Source: UMGS1519 sp050951095
GTDB taxonomy: Bacteria > Actinomycetota > Coriobacteriia > Coriobacteriales > Eggerthellaceae
Assembly: GCA_050951095.1 (NCBI GenBank)
Contig: JBMNIQ010000003.1
Location: 488,762 to 552,761 of the forward strand
Length of the DNA: 64,000 nt
Direction: 5' to 3'
The first letter of the stretch is position 1; each line of letters opens with the position of its first letter. This document shows, piece after piece, positions 60,930 to 64,000 of the stretch. Position numbers and translations under genes: made by a program. Under the pieces are notes generated by a model. That model did not search any database. It was not told where the DNA came from and saw only the letters and a program-made list of their open reading frames with translations.

Positions 60930-61462
60930 CCCCGAACGGGATGGAGCCCGTCCCAGAAACGGGTTTTCAGGGGTATTGGGACGAATCGCGAGAATAATTT
61001 CGTCTGGATCCCCAGATGGAAAGGCTTCCCGAAACGCTCACCGCTCCGTGGCCTCCTGTTTGTCAAGACCCGAATCGGACGAAAATTATTCTCGCACTTT
61101 ACCTGCGGTTTCTTTTTGGGAAGCGTTTTTGGGAGGGGGTGGTACTGTACTGGTACTGTAAACCGCGAAATCGGCCGTTTTTAATTATTCATTGCAAAAG
61201 TTGCCGTTTCACGTACTGGCTGAGTTGGCACAAAGTCGAGTTTCATCGCTTTTCGTTGCTGCCGTGGAATGACCTGAGAATAAAAGCGCAGGTGGACAGG
61301 CAAAAAGAACGGCTCCGAAAGCGAAAATCGGAGCCGTCCGTCATGAAATTATTCACACAAAGTTGCGAGTGGCTATCGCGAATTACAGTACCAGTTTGGG
61401 CTTTATGAACCCTGTGGAACACATGAAGAGCATGCGCAAAACCCCAGGTAAACGCCCAATTT
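60930..61462. repeat. right end-repeat of cassette 3
   Basis: Diverged copy of 51740-52254. The pair GGTACTG-TACT-GGTACTG lies at 61141 and 61152, 11 bp apart and about 324 bp before the core, as TGACTAC does in the other copy. A hairpin ACGGCTCCG/CGGAGCCGT (61309-61337) with CTTTTT on the minus strand is followed by one CAGTACC (61386). No gene in 60773-61972. Confidence 0.75.
61309..61337 (-). terminator. terminator-like hairpin in end-repeat
   Basis: ACGGCTCCG/CGGAGCCGT with an 11-base loop; on the minus strand TTCTTTTTG follows. Confidence 0.6.
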
Positions 61463-61475
61463 ACTCCCACTCGAT
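61463..61475. other. att-like core, exact copy
   Basis: ACTCCCACTCGAT, identical to 52255-52267. On the minus strand the frame reads TETGYATIEWE-stop, close to the usual GuaA C-terminus (ATIEWE). Junction of cassettes 3 and 4. Confidence 0.65.
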
Positions 61476-61810
61476 CGTTGCATAGCCCGTTTCCGTGTAG
61501 TCAGCGGGGCGGGTGAGCTGGGACTTCCTCTACTCTCCTATCTCGAAAACCGTGTAGTCACCCTGTAGTCAGCACTGACTACATGCGATGTAGTCACTTG
61601 GAAAGAGTATTTTCGCCCGACCGAAGAGTGACATGTCCGACCTGCGGAAACGCTGTTCGGTTGCGTGCAACTGACTACATGGGCGGAAACGGCGCCGACG
61701 AGGTGGGGCGCTACCCGACCCAAGAGTGACAAATTCAGAGTGAAGAGTAACAGCGCTGAGCTGGTAAAACGCACTTTGAGACGAACGAAGTGACTACATG
61801 GTTGCACGCC
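61476..61810. repeat. left end-repeat of cassette 4 with TGTAGTCA words
   Basis: TGTAGTCA or its complement TGACTACA occurs at about 61496, 61554, 61564, 61577, 61589, 61673 and 61791. The surrounding bases (GACCGAAGAGTGACATG, CCGACCTGCGGAAACG) match 49450-49500. Non-coding. Confidence 0.75.
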
Positions 61811-61972
61811 TGCAGCGAAAGAGCCGACACCCGGCGAGATTGGGTGATATTCGGATACGGGATGCGCTGCGGAGCGAAAGTAGGTAGGCTGCGGACGCCC
61901 CTCAACGACTCAGCGAGGTGCTTTTGGGGCGAGGCCCTATGATCGCGCACTTATCATCAAGCGCACAGACGC

Positions 61973-62860
61973 TCATTTCCATTCATGCACTTTTGGATTC
62001 CAACGCTTGCCATCCGCTTCTCCTCTGATTGCCGGGTCGAGAAGCTTCCCGGCAAGTTCTGCTGCCGCTTCGATATTCCTCAGCTCCCCTGGAAGGCCCG
62101 TCCTCTGGCAGAGCTTCGCGAACTGGCGCGCCTGGGAGACGCCCCAGGCCTCCGGCAGGCCGAAGGCTTCACCCAGACAGACATGCCTAGCGGCAGATTC
62201 TCGGCGCAGGCGAGCTTGGAGCCCCGAACCGTCCACCGTGGCCGTAGTGGCATAGACGGCGATGTCCACGAGGTCCTTCACCCTGGAGGACGCCCTCCCT
62301 CCGTGAACTTCGACTATGCCGCAGAGCTTGTCCGCAAGGGCGGCCTCAACGGGATAGACAAGGTAGTCGCAGGTCTCAAGCCCGTCCACCTCTATCCTGT
62401 CCGCGGGAGCCATGCGCTCGGCGCCTTCGAGCGGCACCTCGTCGACGACGAGGTCGACGGATACGGGTAGCAGGCGCTTCGCGCCGAGCATGGGAACGAA
62501 CCTGACCGACATGCCGCTCCTGTACTCGTCCTCGGCCTTTATCGGGCGCGACCCCGCGAACTCGAACGTCACGAAGTCGCCCAGGTCGGTCCCGGCGAGC
62601 CGGACGAGCTCCTCGAGCGCATCCTCCAGGCTCCCTTCCGTGGAGAGCAGGTCGATGTCGCGCGTCGCGCGGGCGTCGACGGTGCGGGCGAGCATCGCCC
62701 GACCGCCCTTGAGCACGAACGAGCCGTTGCCGCCTGCGAACACGCAGCACAGCAGCCGGTGGAAGTAGAATGCCGACACGGCGCGCCCGGTATCCATCGG
62801 CGACGCCGACGCCGCGGATTTGACCGCCATCTCGAGCGCGGCCGCGCTCCTGTACCTCAT
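61973..62860 (-). CDS. abiEii: AbiEii/AbiGii-type nucleotidyltransferase toxin
   Basis: 295 residues. FVLKGGRAMLARTVDARATR-DIDLL holds the G-S/G-R and D-x-D motifs of the AbiEii nucleotidyltransferase fold; FEFAGSRPIKAEDEY and LADKLCGIVEVHGGRASSRV-KDLVD supply the later Lys/Asp motifs. As the toxin of a type IV toxin-antitoxin system it stops growth upon phage infection. Overlaps the AbiEi gene by ATGA. Cargo of cassette 4. Confidence 0.88.
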   Translation of the reverse strand: MRYRSAAALEMAVKSAASASPMDTGRAVSAFYFHRLLCCVFAGGNGSFVLKGGRAMLARTVDARATRDIDLLSTEGSLEDALEELVRLAGTDLGDFVTFEFAGSRPIKAEDEYRSGMSVRFVPMLGAKRLLPVSVDLVVDEVPLEGAERMAPADRIEVDGLETCDYLVYPVEAALADKLCGIVEVHGGRASSRVKDLVDIAVYATTATVDGSGLQARLRRESAARHVCLGEAFGLPEAWGVSQARQFAKLCQRTGLPGELRNIEAAAELAGKLLDPAIRGEADGKRWNPKVHEWK

Positions 62861-63513
62861 TCCCGCGTCCCCCTCCCGAGAAGCCCGGCATCATCCATCA
62901 GGCTCCGGAAAATCTCACATCCCCGCTTCTCGCCGTAACGGCCCTCGAGCAGTCCCCGAAGCTTCCCGTAGTCGAAATCCCGGTACTTCCCCGAGGCGTC
63001 CGCCAGCACGTCCGCCACGAGCGAGAGGTCCTCGTCGTCCGCGACGAGGTCGAAGACGGTGCGCTCGGAGCGCGTCACGGGGAGCCCCGACTCGAACGTA
63101 ACTTCGTCGCGGCCCACCGCGCGCCTGGCGAAGCTCGCCGACGGGTTCCTCGTGTTGATTCTCCTTGGGGCATAGAGCCGGTAGGGCGAGAGCTGCAGGT
63201 CTCCGATCCCGAGGAGGGCGGAGGCGGTGGACCCTCCGACGGCGATGCCGTCCCAATCGGAAACCCGCATCCTCTCGTGGGAGAACGTCGCCGGGGCGGT
63301 GAGCTTCCATATCGCCGCCAGCTCGTCCGTGAAGGAAGAGCCGGACCCCACCATGCGGTAGGCACCTCGCACGACGCGCACGAGGCGACCGGACTCGACC
63401 GCGTCGTGCAGGGCGTCGCGCGGGATGCCCATGCGGGCCGCCTGCGCAGTGGTGAAAACGCCCTCGGACTCGGAGAGCTCTGCGATCTTCTCTATGTGGT
63501 TCGAATGCTTCAT
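62857..63513 (-). CDS. abiEi: AbiEi-type antitoxin/transcriptional repressor
   Basis: 218 residues from MKHSNHIEKIAELSESEGVF. Winged helix: FTTAQAARMGIPRDALHDAV, wing RLVRVVRGAYRM; then the typical WDGIAVGGSTASALLGIGDL and VTRSERTVFDLVAD of AbiEi_1/AbiEi_4 domains. Neutralises AbiEii and represses the operon. An inverted repeat starts at its ATG. The four-base overlap links both genes. Confidence 0.88.
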   Translation of the reverse strand: MKHSNHIEKIAELSESEGVFTTAQAARMGIPRDALHDAVESGRLVRVVRGAYRMVGSGSSFTDELAAIWKLTAPATFSHERMRVSDWDGIAVGGSTASALLGIGDLQLSPYRLYAPRRINTRNPSASFARRAVGRDEVTFESGLPVTRSERTVFDLVADDEDLSLVADVLADASGKYRDFDYGKLRGLLEGRYGEKRGCEIFRSLMDDAGLLGRGTRE

Positions 63514-63549
63514 GTAGCAATCGTAGGCTATTTCCCTACAATTGCAACA
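63513..63549. promoter_or_regulatory. AbiEi operator
   Basis: TGTAGCAATCGTAGG (63513-63527) and CCTACAATTGCAACA (63535-63549) are inverted repeats matching at 13 of 15 positions with a 7-base spacer, right at the start codon. AbiEi proteins are known to bind such inverted repeats at their promoter. Confidence 0.65.
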
Positions 63550-63599
63550 CATTATCCCAAACTCAAGTACTACTGATGCTGCGAAGGCATACGGAACGG

Positions 63600-63654
63600 C
63601 ATTCGGTGCCAGCAACTGCCAGCCAATGCCAAATAAGCTTTATTCCCACTCGAT
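63600..63654. repeat. right edge of cassette 4: att-like core and TGCCA words
   Basis: ATTCCCACTCGAT (63642-63654) differs from the exact core in one base; the minus-strand frame ends TLFLIEWE-stop. Before it, GGTGCCAGC, CTGCCAGC and ATGCC within 30 bp give a further short repeated word. The interval 63655-63790 holds no recognisable gene. Confidence 0.55.
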
Positions 63655-63790
63655 GAGGAAAAGCGTCCACAAGGTCTACCGTGTTGCGTTGATTCCATCA
63701 CGTTTCATGCGGTGCGCGAAGATGTGCCGCGAGACAGTACCCATTTGATACTCACGGACAATCTTTATTGAATTGCGTCCAAAAGGCTTG

Positions 63791-64000
63791 TTAGTGATAA
63801 AGGGCTATGACCTCAACCTTCAATACCGGGCCGTTCTCGACTATCGGTTCCAAGTCGCGTGTAACCTCGCCCATCCTTCTACGAGCAGCCCTGTTGAGCT
63901 TGAGAAAATCCTTAATAGGATCAAAGATGACGACCTTTTCGTCAGAAAGATGGGTGTGTATTTTACAAAGGGCGAACACCTCTTCGTCTTCAATATCTTC
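63791..64000 (-). CDS. hypothetical protein, C-terminal part
   Basis: The minus-strand frame enters from the right window edge (EDIEDEEVFALCKIHTHLSD) and goes on VVIFDPIKDFLKLNRAARRR, ending VLKVEVIALYH-stop, about 69 codons. No family recognised. It lies beyond the last core, so it may be cargo of a further cassette. Confidence 0.5.
   Translation of the reverse strand, partial: EDIEDEEVFALCKIHTHLSDEKVVIFDPIKDFLKLNRAARRRMGEVTRDLEPIVENGPVLKVEVIALYH

Noticed and set aside
52255..61475. A real guaA gene at the I-E-W-E frame ends
   Set aside because: Upstream of each core on the minus strand the frame is short and ends in stops or non-coding repeats; only the terminal codons are there.
1..64000. 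tRNA or rRNA genes, replication origin
   Set aside because: No T-loop (GGTTCGAnTCC) or cloverleaf, no rRNA-like stretch and no DnaA-box cluster was seen by eye; a covariance search could still find a divergent one.

Overview
The window is high-GC, densely packed bacterial DNA. Short actinobacterial-style promoters, many secondary transporters, ferredoxin-type aldo/keto reductases, a HypA homologue and frequent MATE, TetR and LysR genes suggest an anaerobic Coriobacteriia/Eggerthellaceae-like gut actinobacterium. This is inferred from gene content only; there is no rRNA, tRNA or other taxonomic marker in the window.

Left part (1-49 kb), chromosomal with accessory turnover: a MATE fragment, AlkD-type DNA glycosylase, DUF1848, a ferredoxin-fused aldo/keto reductase, a gpx-ohrR peroxide pair with its operator, a second aldo/keto reductase, two broken flavoprotein genes beside a LysR gene, TetR, SMR, SPFH and APC genes, a ferredoxin-hypA pair, and an IS1634-like transposase that has lost all three catalytic acids. 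Then come panD with a BASS transporter, purine permease, DMT transporter, an 860-residue PEP/pyruvate-binding protein, AEC transporter, SDR, GNAT, a Mn-type CDF exporter, nitroreductase and an aldo/keto reductase. A gene graveyard follows at 28.8-31.5 kb. Beyond it are an MFS-ACT pair, a DUF134-NifX fusion, a nucleoside salvage operon (nucleoside hydrolase, MFS, ribokinase), a TetR/PhlG-like/HXXEE group, a PhzF/TetR relic, MarR-MATE and HxlR/flavin reductase regulator-target pairs, and a membrane-GNAT-GNAT fusion behind a terminated leader RNA.

Right part (49.2-64 kb) has a different character. A 13-bp sequence, ACTCCCACTCGAT, recurs exactly or in degenerate form at 49190, 52255, 56090, 61463 and 63642. 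Read on the minus strand it is the end of a frame finishing I-E-W-E-stop, as in the 3' end of guaA, a common integration site. Each copy is flanked by long diverged non-coding repeats that carry short repeated words (GGTACTG, TGACTAC, ACTAGACGG), like integrase arm sites. The units between cores are 2-5 kb and carry small cargo with no integrase: K+ channel plus ClC; DUF4417, toxin-like and immunity-like genes plus a zinc-finger gene; a zinc-ribbon gene cut by an IS21 element plus DUF3800; and an AbiEi/AbiEii toxin-antitoxin pair. I read this as a tandem array of small, integrase-less integrated cassettes with conflict or defence cargo. It is the most unusual structure in the window.

Working links: several regulators sit next to their likely targets with visible operators (ohrR-gpx, MarR-MATE with three operators exactly 33 bp apart, HxlR-flavin reductase, TetR-PhlG-like, AbiEi). 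The gpx and Mn-type CDF promoters share one unusual promoter block, which may tie peroxide defence to Mn export.
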